DNA from: Megalonaias nervosa
Taxonomy: Eukaryota > Mollusca > Bivalvia > Unionida > Unionidae
Assembly: GCA_016617855.1 (NCBI GenBank)
Contig: JAECUM010001127.1
Coordinates: 62,001-126,000, forward strand
Length of the DNA: 64,000 nucleotides
Direction: 5' to 3'
The notes below the pieces were generated by a model. The model did no database searches and was not told the origin of the DNA. It saw only the letters and a program-made list of their open reading frames with translations. A program made the translations under genes and the position numbers. Every line of letters begins with the position of its first letter. Position 1 is the stretch's first letter. This document shows, piece by piece, positions 28,801 through 36,829 of the stretch.

Positions 28801-29922
28801 AACCGTTGCTTCGTTGGTCAACAAGTGAATTTGCTATTGATTATTCTTCTTTATCCTTAGGGTTATAACCTGATTGACTTTTTTTTACTTTTTATTAGCA
28901 ATTGTGACCTGTTTTGTTTTCTTTCTAATTTAGAAGTCCATAGCTTTTACAATCTCAGTTGACTTGTTTATAGCTCATTTTCTGTTTAGGGTTTAACATT
29001 GTTTCGTTTTAGCATTTAGTCTTATAGAAACGTTCAAGTTAGGTGACTTCAAGCTGAATTTGTTATATTAGCATAGACTTAGTCCACACATTACCTTGTG
29101 TATATTGTTAGTTGCTGAAACGTTTTTTCTTATAAAAACAATCTTTTCAGCTCCCTTTGAAAAGACAGTGTCTGATATATGCATATACTAAGGAATTTCT
29201 CGTTTTTACCATTTTTAGCTGCCGCTATCCTCGTGTCACCATCACCAACTGGTGACACTGACAGGTTCATGCGTCTCACATATCTGTTGGTTGATATTGG
29301 ATCCAGGGTTTTAAGACGATTATTAAGCCATCACACAGTCACTCCAAACTGCGCTCTGGACCAGTATCTTGCCAAAAGCAGGAGCACCATCAACAGTCTT
29401 CTAAAACGAAAGGTGTTACACCAGTCCCAGATGGACATCCTGTTCGCACCAAATGGAGACAACACAAACCTAGAAGACTATGATGTGACTCTTCTTTCTG
29501 CCCTATTTAATAACATTGTACCTTCACTGAGTCAGCAGGAAGCAGGCATGATAAAATGTTTAAGAGAAGACAGGAACAAACTGTACGGCCATGCTAAGTC
29601 ATGCAAGATAAATGCCATTGAGTATCAGACCTGCTGGCAGAACATCAGCTTGACTTTGATAACCCTCAGTCAGCAATGTGGAGACCCAAAGTTTGAGAAT
29701 AAGATATCACAGGAAATTCAACAAACCCAGGTTTCAGCAATCCCTACTGGATCCTACCTGGATATCCTCAAGACTTGGTTCAACATGATAGAAACAATGG
29801 AAGGAACATTACAGACAGTTAAGGGATCATTAGAAACAGCTGAAGGGGCACTACAGGCTTTGAGTTCTAGGGTGAAAGCTCTTGAATCAAAGAAAACAGA
29901 TGAGGAAAGTGGGGACAAATAA
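2536..29922 (+). CDS. COR-HEPN protein (ROCO-family GTPase C-terminal half fused to a DZIP3-type HEPN domain), 3' five exons, 5' end outside window
   Basis: Seen: five exons, 2536-2748, 8047-8174, 22828-23397, 26172-26190 and 29219-29922, have GT/AG borders and join in phase (1, 0, 0, 1) to a TAA at 29920. The order is COR domain, short acidic linker, HEPN domain, coiled-coil tail, about 540 residues in all. Known: COR follows a Ras-like Roc GTPase in ROCO proteins and mediates dimerisation. HEPN domains of the DZIP3 type bind or cut RNA when the R-x4-6-H motif is intact, and are frequent in animal immune-type multidomain proteins. Inference: a cytosolic GTPase-regulated sensor with an RNA-directed effector. 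The Roc part and start codon are not in the window. Introns are 5.3, 14.7, 2.8 and 3.0 kb. One base is missing in the first exon, so this copy may be a pseudogene or carry an assembly error. Confidence 0.75.
2965..3640. repeat. Diverged tandem repeat with a GGTCACTGTGA core
   Basis: About six degenerate copies spaced 110-145 bp. Each has a variant of AAGGTCACTGTGA-x-AAAAATTG-x-TGCACAATAA (near 2970, 3066, 3193, 3322, 3430, 3573). It lies in intron 1. Short open frames at 2962-3337 are by-products. Confidence 0.6.
3641..4480. other. Intronic AT-rich sequence, no feature seen
   Basis: No coding, RNA or repeat signature recognised between the GGTCACTGTGA repeats and the LINE. Confidence 0.4.
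4495..4620. repeat. Single copy of the ~157-bp repeat found tandemly at 22.0-22.7 kb
   Basis: GTTGACATGGGTGTTTTCACCAAAA, then a TTGGTCCT and AAAATGGTGCTGATCTG segment, matches the consensus of the 22.0-22.7 kb array in the same order and spacing. Confidence 0.6.
4690..7335 (+). mobile_element. Decayed Jockey-like non-LTR retrotransposon (LINE)
   Basis: In order on the plus strand: the end of an endonuclease domain with W-F-T-E-N-C and a K-E-A-I-R-Q-R-Q-E-A-L-K helix near 4719-4770; reverse transcriptase pieces near 5305-5680 (N-W-K-E-A-I-V, then F-Q-G-G, and D-M-E-K-A-Y-D-T near 5578); the G-S-I-L-S-V and Y-V-D-D-F-L catalytic motif near 5975-6085; an RNase H segment Y-T-D-S-S-K-D-S-D-K-A-A near 6935; and the C-terminal T-H-S-Y-L-R-K-G-E-D-P-P box near 7220. 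Stops and frameshifts are scattered throughout, so it is dead. It is interrupted by a SINE at 5688-5936 and lies in intron 1 of the COR-HEPN gene. The 5' end is missing or too diverged to see. Confidence 0.85.
5688..5936 (-). mobile_element. tRNA-derived SINE inserted in the LINE (copy 1)
   Basis: Minus strand starts GGGGCCCCAAGTGGCCGAGT with a tRNA A-box-like TGGCCGAGTGGT and a B-box GGGTTCGAGTC, followed by the SINE body and an (AAC)n tail (seen as TTGTTGTTG on the plus strand at about 5690). It is flanked by the 10-bp direct repeat CTTCTCAGAT at 5678-5687 and 5937-5946. Removing it and one repeat restores the LINE reverse transcriptase reading. A second copy lies at 58837-59086. Confidence 0.9.
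7336..8046. other. Intronic AT-rich DNA with an (AT)n tract at about 7815-7850
   Basis: Nothing but a dinucleotide run and the polypyrimidine tract before the exon at 8047 is recognisable. Confidence 0.5.
8047..8174 (+). CDS. Exon: middle of COR domain
   Basis: The acceptor is a T-rich tract ending TTTAAG at 8041-8046 and the donor is GTTAGT from 8175. Read with the single base carried over from 2748, it encodes an A-I-W motif, a charged stretch, and the LLLMEKLNII helix typical of the COR domain, ending in E-I-K in phase 0. No other frame is open through it: the frame starting at the first exon base meets TGA after about 20 codons. It is too short and lacks an ATG, so it would be missed by a simple ORF scan. 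Recognition rests on the family pattern and on perfect phase agreement with both neighbours. Confidence 0.75.
8225..8535 (+). mobile_element. tRNA-derived SINE (second type)
   Basis: A B-box (GCAGGTTCGAACCCCGACC) at about 8292-8310 follows a weak A-box region. The tail GACATCGTAGCGATATGGCTGAAAAA and the terminal CTACATTAAAAATCTAAA resemble the conserved 3' part of mollusc tRNA-SINEs. The head around 8225-8270 is diverged. The short frame at 8199-8387 over it is not a gene. Confidence 0.65.
8540..9305. repeat. Dispersed ~750-bp repeat, copy A
   Basis: Aligns along its length with 25072-25768. Shared landmarks in the same order are ACTGCAACTCAGTTTTTA, GGGAGAGGTACT..ACAGCA, TTGCCTAAATAA, GACTTGTGGGTCAGCTTAT and the end ATGAGCTTATA-x-TGAGT-x-TA. 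No coding capacity. Probably a non-autonomous DNA transposon; termini not resolved. Confidence 0.7.
9505..11614. repeat. 35-bp minisatellite, about 60 copies
   Basis: The unit is ATTAAGATCAATGTGTCTTA followed by AGATCAGTCTGCATT. It consists of two half-units that both contain TTAAGATCA. Copies vary at a few positions (TGTGTCTT/TGTGTATT, TTATT/TAATT), giving higher-order mixtures, and the edges are degenerate. Lies in intron 2. Confidence 0.93.
11891..13353. mobile_element. Foldback element (family F), 1.46 kb, long inverted arms
   Basis: Left arm about 11891-12290 and right arm about 12930-13353 are inverted copies. The left has TTGGTCATAAAC, GAAGTAAAACC, AATTTAATTCTCTAAATTATA and AAGAACTTACAGGATTAT; the right ends with the complements, including the ATAATCC/GGAATTAC-rich part and GGGTCATAAA. 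The same sequence family forms arms at 14690-15010, 37541-39393, 48412-48768 and 57034-57452. No coding frame is recognised. Target duplication not evident. Confidence 0.6.
13380..14000. other. Intronic sequence, no feature seen
   Basis: Two overlapping short frames (13462-13671 plus and 13499-13729 minus) have no recognisable domain; composition is like the surroundings. Confidence 0.4.
14003..14432. repeat. 34-bp minisatellite, about 12.6 nearly identical copies, open in all three plus frames
   Basis: The unit is GTGTACAGGCACATATGTGT followed by TCTACAGTACGTAT. The centre CACATATGTG is a perfect palindrome, flanked by GTAC/GTAC. Because 34 is not a multiple of three, the three frames read the same 34-residue cycle in turn and none has a stop, hence the three overlapping frames of 147-209 codons here. 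The near-identity of copies implies recent homogenisation. Confidence 0.93.
14690..15010. repeat. Family F foldback arm, solo left-type copy
   Basis: ACTTTATGGTCTTTGAATAA at the outer end, then AAGCAAAACCAACAGTTTTG, TCCCTAGAATGTAAAATGAA and GAACTTATT match the left arms at 11891 and 48412 in order. No inverted partner was found within the next several kb. Confidence 0.6.
15011..15830. other. Intronic sequence, no clear feature
   Basis: Frames at 14980-15267 and 15344-15640 are open for about 95 codons but show no domain. They may be remnants related to the neighbouring transposase-like fragment. Confidence 0.3.
16081..16365 (+). pseudogene. hAT-like transposase N-terminal fragment
   Basis: The frame carries I-E-N-N-L-P-L-A-I-A-D-K-A-R-P-M-F, then M-L-F-P-D-S-H-V-A-K-N-Y-x-C-A-R-T-K, about residues 30-68. 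This matches the segment after the zinc finger in hAT-like transposase-derived proteins (the ...P-L-A-x-A-D-H... M-F-P-D-S-x-I-A-x-x-Y-x-C-x-R-T-K pattern). Related coding texture can be followed upstream to about 15850 with stops. The catalytic RNase H-like part is not visible downstream. Dead element in intron 2. Confidence 0.5.
16512..16645. repeat. Small foldback/MITE-like hairpin
   Basis: Centre ATTACTTGTAAT (16568-16579), a two-base loop, then ATTACAAGTAAT (16582-16593) is a perfect inverted repeat. Outer arms GGACCGAGACAAGGAAATTC and the complement of ATTTCCTGGTCCTGGTC pair imperfectly, giving a roughly 130-nt stem. Confidence 0.6.
16646..18800. other. Intronic sequence with a GT-rich microsatellite
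   Basis: (GT)n with interruptions at about 17308-17347. The frame 17752-18060 is open for 102 codons with no recognised domain. No other feature was found. Confidence 0.4.
19008..21110. repeat. 58-bp minisatellite, about 36 copies
   Basis: The unit is TCTGCCCATCTGTCTATATG, ATGGGTATCAGTACTCTGTA, CTACATGGATTGATGATG. Variants include ATGGGTGTC, ATTTGGATT and GATTAATGATG. Edges are degenerate. Lies in intron 2, about 1.7 kb before the large COR exon. Confidence 0.93.
21111..22035. other. Intronic AT-rich DNA with scattered GGTCACTGTGACC-like motifs
   Basis: Isolated GTCACTGTGACCAAATATTT (near 21645) and similar words are shared with 2965-3640; no array, gene or RNA is recognised. Confidence 0.4.
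22040..22720. repeat. ~157-bp diverged tandem repeat, about 4.5 copies
   Basis: Each unit contains ACATGGxxTTTTCACCAAAAG, a TCTAGTTGGTCCTAAxTGAAA word, a GATCTGACATCCAATATGG word and CTTGAAAATCTGGGTGTCATTA. Divergence is high. A single copy lies at 4495-4620. Confidence 0.65.
22828..23397 (+). CDS. Exon: C-terminal part of COR domain
   Basis: A 190-codon exon with acceptor TTTTTATAG at 22819-22827 and a consensus donor GTAAGT at 23398. It opens with V-E-N-Y-F-L-A-P-C-M-L, the COR segment that follows the L-M-E-K helix of the previous exon. It then has LPPPIFHRLLATC, the NLIFCGCCVFKLD strand pair, a FTMTL/IQCP core, and ends near L-K-F-W-F-Q-E-E. All are ordinary COR positions and no gap is needed. 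The frame has no stop across 570 nt, the longest undisturbed coding stretch in the first 29 kb. The continuing reading past the donor (to 23436) is intronic. An ATG at 22855 is an internal Met, not a start. Confidence 0.85.
23398..25071. other. Intron 3, no feature recognised before the dispersed repeat
   Basis: AT-rich. One minus frame (24162-24458, 98 codons) has no domain and sits in low-complexity sequence. Confidence 0.4.
25072..25768. repeat. Dispersed ~750-bp repeat, copy B
   Basis: Collinear with 8540-9305, at perhaps 70-75% by eye. The open frame at 25167-25482 lies inside it and is not conserved in copy A. Confidence 0.7.
26172..26190 (+). CDS. Exon: 19-nt micro-exon linking COR to HEPN
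   Basis: TTTACTTTTCAG precedes it and GTAAGTATAT follows it, both strong splice sites. It encodes E-H-Y-D-D-G plus the first base of a Ser codon, continuing the acidic end of the COR exon. Its phase (0 in, 1 out) is the one needed to join 23397 to the HEPN exon at 29219. A 19-nt exon cannot be identified by homology, so the evidence is splice-site strength plus phase. Skipping it would join phase 0 to phase 2 and destroy the HEPN frame. Confidence 0.6.
26191..27545. other. Intron 4 sequence, no feature recognised
   Basis: Short frames at 26236-26644 and 27078-27293 show no domain. Confidence 0.4.
27550..27952. repeat. 39-bp tandem repeat, about 10 degenerate copies
   Basis: Consensus TTTTGAAAGGGGATGGCAAT followed by GTCTTATGGCTTCCATAAC. 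Copies vary by substitution and 1-3 bp indels. Confidence 0.88.
28290..28760. repeat. Dispersed repeat with CATCTGCCATGTGTCATCCA motif
   Basis: Two to three imperfect ~75-bp units (TCATCTGCCATGTGTCATCC, TTGCTGTTTTATGGCATATATCAGACC) follow a CAACTATTGCTGTCGTACAGC segment. It resembles abundant short repeats of mollusc genomes. The open frames at 28471-28770 and 28519-28716 lie on it. Confidence 0.5.
29219..29922 (+). CDS. Terminal exon: DZIP3-type HEPN domain and coiled-coil tail
   Basis: The acceptor is the T-rich tract ending ATTTTTAG at 29211-29218. The exon begins two bases into a Ser codon and runs 234 codons to TAA at 29920-29922. Residues about 20-165 match the HEPN domain of DZIP3/hRUL138: a leading helix around R-L-L, the A-L-D-Q-Y-L-A-K-S segment, D-V-T-L-L-S-A-L-F, and the catalytic-type motif R-N-K-L-Y-G-H at 29572-29592, followed by W-Q-N-I-S-L-T-L. 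The last 45 residues show heptad spacing of L/V/A, a likely coiled coil. An upstream AG at about 29150 would give a stop after about 13 codons, so the 29218 acceptor is preferred. In-frame ATG at 29179 lies in the intron. Confidence 0.85.
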
Positions 29923-29952
29923 TCAAAACAAAATCTGCCTGTATAAGAAAAC

Positions 29953-29958
29953 AATAAA
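29953..29958 (+). terminator. Candidate polyadenylation signal AATAAA of the COR-HEPN gene
   Basis: AATAAA lies 31 nt after the HEPN stop codon. It is the first consensus signal downstream. Given the AT-rich context, later signals cannot be excluded. Confidence 0.5.
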
Positions 29959-31655
29959 AGGGAGCAAAAAACATTGTTATATTGACCCTAGACAGATTTA
30001 AAGCTACTTGCAACCAGAAGTTATGGAATATGGAAGGAAAATGCAGTGTTAGGAAATATGGTGCCATACAATTTCCAGCAAGGTCTGTATTATAATGCAG
30101 AAATCATACCTCGGTTTTGTAGACATCAGCATTGTGAACAAAATTCTTTAGATAGTGTCATGACTGTGATTTTAAGACTGAAGATTCAGCGATGCCTACT
30201 GGTTTCTACCTCAGTAAAATAAAAACTTCGTTGAGAGAGAAAATGGTTGAAGACTCATCACAGTCTTGACATCAAGACTAAACTTGATGTCAGCAGGTAT
30301 GAGTGGGACATAAATATGTATGCAGTCGTGCTGAAGGATTAATTTAAATGTGATAAGACATAAATCCAAATGAACTTAAAGGATCAATCTCCCAATAGGT
30401 ATAATAAACAGTAATGCTCTTGAATTATTAGTACATTACAGAAAAATGAACCAGAGTCTATACTTGCTTGAAACAATCATCTCAGCAGAATTGATTTTGA
30501 TTCCTAAAATATATGCCACTGAATTGAAAAATCAATCTCAGAGTAATAAGTCATGAACATTTCTGCCTTTCAACTGAAGAAATCATCTCAAGTAAGTGAG
30601 TCATAAACATTACATGAGCTTACCATCAATTCAAGGAAAAGCTTCAGAACAAGTTGTAAATGTGTACTTCGAAGAAACTAACAGTTTTGGGAAAGTGAGC
30701 AGCAGACTTACCAAAGCTTGACATTAAGGAACATTCTAAAATCAATTATACAAGATGAAATAGGAACACCAAACGGAGTGGTAAACATGCATGTGCTTGA
30801 ATGAAAGGAACTCTCATTCAGGTTGTTACAAACAGTCTGACCTGAAATCTGGACGTATTCCAGTATACTTGAGAAACTGATTTAAGTCTTGTACTATGTT
30901 AATCACCTTTTGGAACACCTCATTTGATACACAACCTGAACAGTATATTTCTCTGACTACTCATTAAACTGATTTAAGTCTTGTACTGTGTGAATCTCCT
31001 ATCAGAGGACTATTCATGTGAAGTACAACCTTAACATTGTATGTCATGGACCACTGACTAAAGTGTTAGATTGTTTATTTGTGCCAGCTGGTTGCCCATA
31101 CACATGAAAACTTAACCTGATGAGTTTCAGAGTCAAGAGACAGTAAATTAAGGTAGAAATTCTTGAACATATGCATGCAATATATAAAGAATAATATTAA
31201 ACTTTACTATCAGTTTACATGCATAAGAAAGTGCATAGTTATTCATACTTTATTGTAAATTTAAAAATGTTCACTCACTTAAATATTTATGTGCTTTGTA
31301 CATTTTTATCAATGTTTGTTTGCATCATTTTTCCTTAGTTTCATTTAAAAAATGAATTCCTCCCAAATAATCATGTAGTATATTTTAAAAAGTATTAGAG
31401 CATGAGACATCATTATGAGATAGAATTGTGCCTCTGGAATGAACAGCTTCAGAGTAGCGGATATTTATTTAGCTGATTTCTAGTCATAATATTTTCATAT
31501 ATTGAAATATTTGGCTAGTAATCAATTATATTGCAATAATTTTAGCTGTACTAGTAAGTCCAGAAGAGCTTACATGATGTCCTTCGTCCTTAGATGAGAT
31601 TACTCAGAGTCTGACAAAGTCTGGGCAAGAAGATTATTGTGGCAGAGAGAAGCAT
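29959..31655. other. 3' flank of the COR-HEPN gene, no feature recognised
   Basis: AT-rich, with some internal near-repeats (GAATTGA..AATCAATCTCA; CTGATTTAAGTCTTGTACT twice near 30880 and 30970). It may include untranslated sequence if a later poly(A) site is used. Confidence 0.4.
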
Positions 31656-31659
31656 GCAG

Positions 31660-31850
31660 TACTCATGTAATGGCCTGTACACCAGTTCTTAGCGTATACA
31701 CTTTTTCATATGTGGGGAATATAAATGGTGTACTCGTGGAATGGCTTCTATACCCGTTGTTAGCAAAGACACTTTTTCAACTATGGGTAATGTTAATGAT
31801 GTACTTATGGAATGGTCTCTACACCAGCTTTTACCAAGCAAGACACTTTC
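31660..31850. repeat. 71-bp tandem repeat, left part (about 2.7 copies)
   Basis: The unit contains GTACTCGTGGAATGGCTTCT, a TTAGCAAAGACACTTTTTCA word and CTATGGGTAATGTTAATGAT. Further copies appear at 36711-36812, so the DIRS element is inserted in this array. Confidence 0.8.
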
Positions 31851-34800
31851 TCCTTCAAATATGTTCCCCAATCACATAACCTTAGGAATATTAGCTTACT
31901 ACCTCGCTAATCCAGCTCTGCTAAAAGTATAAATCATCTTTTCCTGTCACTATCAATAGACAAAGGGCAGTAACTTTTGCCCATTACCTACTCTTGGCAC
32001 CGCCATGTGTCGGTAGGTTTTAGCTTCGCTGTGGTACAGACCACAAATCAACAATTCATCCTCAGACAATCTAGTCATTTTTGTGTTCCTATTGGCCCAT
32101 CCAACATTTTTTTTTGTTTGGATTTATTGTGAGAAAGTATCGATCTACTGCAGGTCATATGTCTTATTTTACAATTTCTGACAATTTTTGAATAATTTTG
32201 TCACCTTTCGGGACTTCGTCTTTTAAGACCACCATCCCACCCTACTATCGTTGACAATGTCAATATGAATTTGACTTTGTTCGCTTATTCGTTTCTTTAC
32301 GGAGCTTCTTATTTGCGAAATTCTGTAATGATGCATGATATTTATGCTATGTTTATTCGTATTTCACGCTGTTGTGATAGAATTGTGGTTAATTATTAAC
32401 AAAGCATGCATAAGTTCATAATAGGGATGTATGTTTTGATACGACATTTTAACTGCTGTTAGGTACGACAGCGTTTTAGCGACGTAGTAATTTCAATACT
32501 AGTTTCCGCTTTAATTTGTGTTTTCTTTTTGTCATCTCAGCAGAATGGCAATTTAAATGATTTATATGCAGCTTCAGAGCATGGAAGTCTACCATGACTC
32601 TTGTTTATACTATGTATACACCGTTTATGATATGCAGCAATCTAATACGTAGCCAGTAGACGTCTCAGCTTCCATTTTAGCTAATTAGTCATATACTTAT
32701 TTGCCAGTTTATGCCTTTAGCTAGTTAGTCACATACCAGTTTGATAATCTATGCTTTGTTATCTCTCTATGTGCCATTTCAGGAGAAATGTTTACTATAC
32801 TCATGAAATGCACGTTCAAAGCAATGGTCCTTTCGGCACTGAAGACAAGCAATGACGGAATAAATCAAAGAAGAGTTCGTTGTTGGCGATACCGATTCAT
32901 TGGGGACTTTTCCCCAATTTTAGGAAGATTATGAGGTGTAAGTCCCCCCACAGGTCCGAGCATGGACTTTGGGCCTGTAAGTCCGGTGCATGGGGTTCAT
33001 GCTGGATCTGTTAAATCCAACTCTCAATTCTGCCGTACCGAACTGGCCGTCCAGCCTTCACCAGCTGTCCCGACTTCGCCAACCATCCAGCCGACACTGG
33101 CAGTCCAGTCAACACTCGCAGTTCAGCCGTCCCAGCATTGGGATCTTTCCGTTTAAAGGGTATAGCGAAATAGTTCATTCGGGGATCTTAGTGATCTTAT
33201 CTTAGTCGGCATCTTATCATTACTATACCGGATAATTACTATGAGAAATATATTCGTTCAGCCAGGTGGTGACGGTACCAGCAATTGCCGAACCGTGTTT
33301 TATATCGCCTGCATCCGGGCCGACCACACGCCGTTCATGCTGAATCCTTTGGATTTAATGCATATTTAAACCGCACCGTTGCTTGCCGTGCAGCTATTCC
33401 AATATGGGGACCTGCGGCAGATACCGGTAATATCCGGACCATTCGCCTAGTAAACGTGTCGGACTTCCATTTGTTCACTTCTTGTCCACAAGGGAGAGCT
33501 ATTGACGTTTTCGTAGAGATGGAATTGAGTCTTCATACCACCGGGTATGTCTTCTCTACCGCTGCAAGTAGATCCAGTTGGGCTTCGACGCAATATGAGC
33601 GCGACGGAACTCGTTCAAATCCATAAACCTTCACATCGTACTCAGATCAGACCATGGAACGGACTGAAGTTTAGCTTTCAAGCCGCCGTCGAGGACATTT
33701 TTAGAGTGTTGGATACTTTTTAATACCCTCCACCCCTAACGCTGCTCTAAAGAATCGGTAGATCTCCATGAGGAGGAAGAGACGGGCTTCAGGCGACAGA
33801 TGCCTTCAGTACTGATCTCTCGGCACTTGTCGCTAATGAAGAAAAGGCGGTTGGGCTTTTCAAAAGGCCACAGTCCCCAGGGCTTTACTCAAGGCTGTTT
33901 CTTTTTCGGAAATCAGTCAGCAAGCTGAGTACCACCATAGACTGGAGTCGCTTTAACCAGTTCAAGGTGGAGACGACGAGTTCAATCCGCCTCTCCGTTC
34001 GCTTCGGACGAGTATGTCTTCATTCTCGATCTGACCGACGCATATCTTTCACATCACTATCCAGCCCGTGTCAAGAACATTTTCGCCGTTCTTTTTGTTT
34101 TGATTTTGCTTACAGAGACAGAGTTTATCAGTTCTCCGTTATTCCTTTTGGCCCCTGGGCATTTACTCAGGTTATGGATTTTCTCTTCTTTCTATTTTAG
34201 ATCATCTATGTCTTTTAGTGGACTGGGAAAGTCAGACCTCCGTCTATCCGTCTAGTTCTTAGCAAACGGAATCGGGTGTGGCTTCCTTGTGTTCGCGTTA
34301 CTAGAATCGTCGAACTAGTAAAGTCCGTTTCCGATAAGAATTGGATTTCAGCAAGAGAGTTCTTTCAACTCCTCAGTTTATTCAGTGCATCAGCGGACTT
34401 GGTCCCATATGGTCTTCTTTTCTATGCGGTCCTCACCAGCACAATGTAACCCTTTTCAAGTCTCCTCGATCAAACAATTATGATCATGCCCGGAATTCGA
34501 ATATTCCTGCGTCAGTAGGGTAACCGGGATCCGTTGATCAAATCCCACTGGAGAAGCCTCGAGCGGAAATAACGGTAGGTACTCACGCCAGTGCACACGG
34601 TAGGGGTGCCCACCTGTTGCCGACATTCATTACCATCAGCGACACGTGGGGACGGCCTTTGCACATCAACATCCTAGAAATGAAGGCTGTCATCAACGCC
34701 TTTCATTTCTGAAAAGATCGACTCTGAGGATAAAACGGTCCTCATTAGGTCCGACAACTCTGTGGTAGTGACATATCACCTGAAGCAGGGAGGCACCAAA

Positions 34801-36700
34801 TCACCCGACCTGTTCAGATTGGGCAGTTTCAATGTTGGTGCATTAAACTCCATATCAACATACAAATCAGACACATTTCCGGCAGACTTAGTGTCTTGGC
34901 CGAGATGCAATCCAGAAGTGGCCAATTCCTTCACACAGAATGGTCTCTTCGTCAATCTTTACTTGCATTTGCGAACGTTGGGTGCGTCGGATGATCGATC
35001 TTTTGGCGACGGGGTGCAATCACAAACTACCCACCTTCGTCTCTCCAGTTCCACATCCAAAATCTTGTGCCGTGGATGCGATGTCAATTATTTGGGAGGG
35101 TTTTGGGTATTTGCCTCCCCTCCCACGATACTGAGTCCGAAAATAAACCAGAAATTATGGGGTCAGAATGGCAAGATGATTCTGATAGCCCCTTTCAGAT
35201 TGGACTAGTCCTGGCTCACCGATCTACTCGTTTTAGCGATAGATATGTCCAGGAAGAATCCGGCCGACCTGAATCTTCTCTAGCATCCACGGGCACGGGT
35301 GGTCTTTCCTTGCACCTTTAGTCCTCTTTTTCTACATGCTCGACTGTTACCAGGGCAGGCTTGCGAGACAAATAGTTCAAACATTCGATTGTGGAGAGAA
35401 TCTCGAGAGCAAGAAGACCCTCAACTCTGAAGGATTATGAGGGACTGTGGCGTGCTTTCAGGGACTAGTGCCATACCAACATCATCGTCCCTCTGTGTGC
35501 CTCAGTTTCTCAACTGGCTGACTTTTTCCTCTGGATCTTTGAGAAGAAATAGTTGGTCCTAATCTGTATCAAAGGCTTCCAAACCATGATATTGGACACA
35601 TTCCGGCATCATGGCAGACCTGTTTTCGGCGGGATATAGACCTATCAGATTTTGTAGACCAGTTTGGTTGCCATCTGTCAGTACTCAAAGAGTCGTCACT
35701 CTTTCGGTCTCTTCCATAGGTCGAGAACAGCAGATGTCCAGGACCCTGTTCACGGTATCAAGCACTAACATGAAGCGCACAGATACAAGTCTTGGCACGC
35801 GCAAACCCCTCTACTTTTCCGTGTCAACTGGAACACTGCATATCACGCTTCAAGCCCTTTCTTCGCGGATCAAGTGTATTGTACGTTTTGCGTACTCTGA
35901 CGTCTCACCAGATCAGAGTCTCATCACGTAGATTACATGTTTTGACCAATCTCTGCCAGCCTCGTGTTCGAACGCAACGTTCCAACCCGAGATATAATAG
36001 AAGCTGTTGGCTGCCAGGCAGAGTCAACTTTCTCGAGTCAACATCTCAGAGATTTGACGTCGCAGAGGTAACCTTGAGTCTGTAAGTCTAGTGGAGGTAG
36101 CACAGGCAGCGACCAGACCCATCTGGATCAATCAACACAGCCTGTTAGCTTTTCCGGATTCGCTTGTGAAATGTTTTAGGTAAGAAGATTTTAACAATCA
36201 TGTTAACCGTATGTTAGTTTCATAGATCAAGTAACCCGGACTATGTTGATTACGTAATTAGGAGAAGAGGTTATCGTTCTCATGGGGGAATTCAGCTATT
36301 CTTCCCTTGATGGATGCCCGAGGTAGATTTCGGATGTTCTGCATCCCCTCTCTTTATTACTTATTCTCCTAATGTAATATGATTGGACAATATATTAGAA
36401 GGAGAAAGCACATTTAATTTTAGTAAATTATGTAATACTTACCCAATCAAATTTCTTATAAACCCTCCCAACCACCCCACCATACGAGCATCCTTGTTAG
36501 TTAGTATGTTGCTCAGCTAAAAACTAACGACACCTGGCGGTGCCACGCGGAGGTAGTGGACAAGAGTTATTGCCCTTGGTCTAGTGATATTGACAGAAAA
36601 AGACGATTTTCGACTTTTAGTAGGACTGGATTCCTCAGGTAGCAGGCTAATATTCCAAACGTAATGTGACTGGGTAAGTATTCTCGGAGAAAAATAATTT
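31850..36700 (+). mobile_element. DIRS-like tyrosine-recombinase retrotransposon, decayed
   Basis: Inverted terminal repeats at about 31850-32035 and 36525-36695 share AATCACATAACC/CAGTCACATTACG, GGAATATTAGC, CTACTAAAAGT, GGGCAATAACTCTTG and TGGCACCGCCAGGTGTCG. Order on the plus strand: gag-like region 32960-33730; reverse transcriptase near 33985-34200 (D-L-T-D-A-Y and V-Y-Q-F-S-V-I-P-F-G); RNase H beginning L-H-I-N-I-L-E-M-K-A-V at about 34660 with R-S-D-N-S near 34750; a connecting segment L-P-T-F-V-S-P-V-P-H-P-K near 35020; and a tyrosine recombinase-like tail to about 36110. GC content rises above that of the surroundings. Many frameshifts. No target duplication, as expected for DIRS. 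Confidence 0.85.
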
Positions 36701-36710
36701 AGTTTAAAAT

Positions 36711-36812
36711 TTGCATTTTCATCTGCGGATAATGTCAATGGTGTACTCATGGAAAGGTCTCTATACCAGTTTTTACGAAGCAAGACACTTTTTCAACTAT
36801 GGATAATGCTGA
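36711..36812. repeat. 71-bp tandem repeat, right part (about 1.4 copies)
   Basis: GATAATGTCAATGGTGTACT and ACGAAGCAAGACACTTTTTC continue the array seen at 31660-31850 directly after the DIRS right end. Confidence 0.8.
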
Positions 36813-36829
36813 TTATTTTTGATTCAATA

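Noticed and set aside
29140..29190. Alternative acceptor at about 29150 for the last exon
   Set aside because: It leads to a TAA after about 13 codons and loses the HEPN domain; at most a minor isoform.
29179..29218. ATG at 29179 as the start of a separate HEPN gene
   Set aside because: It lies upstream of a strong splice acceptor whose phase matches the preceding exon, and the extra residues are not part of the HEPN fold.
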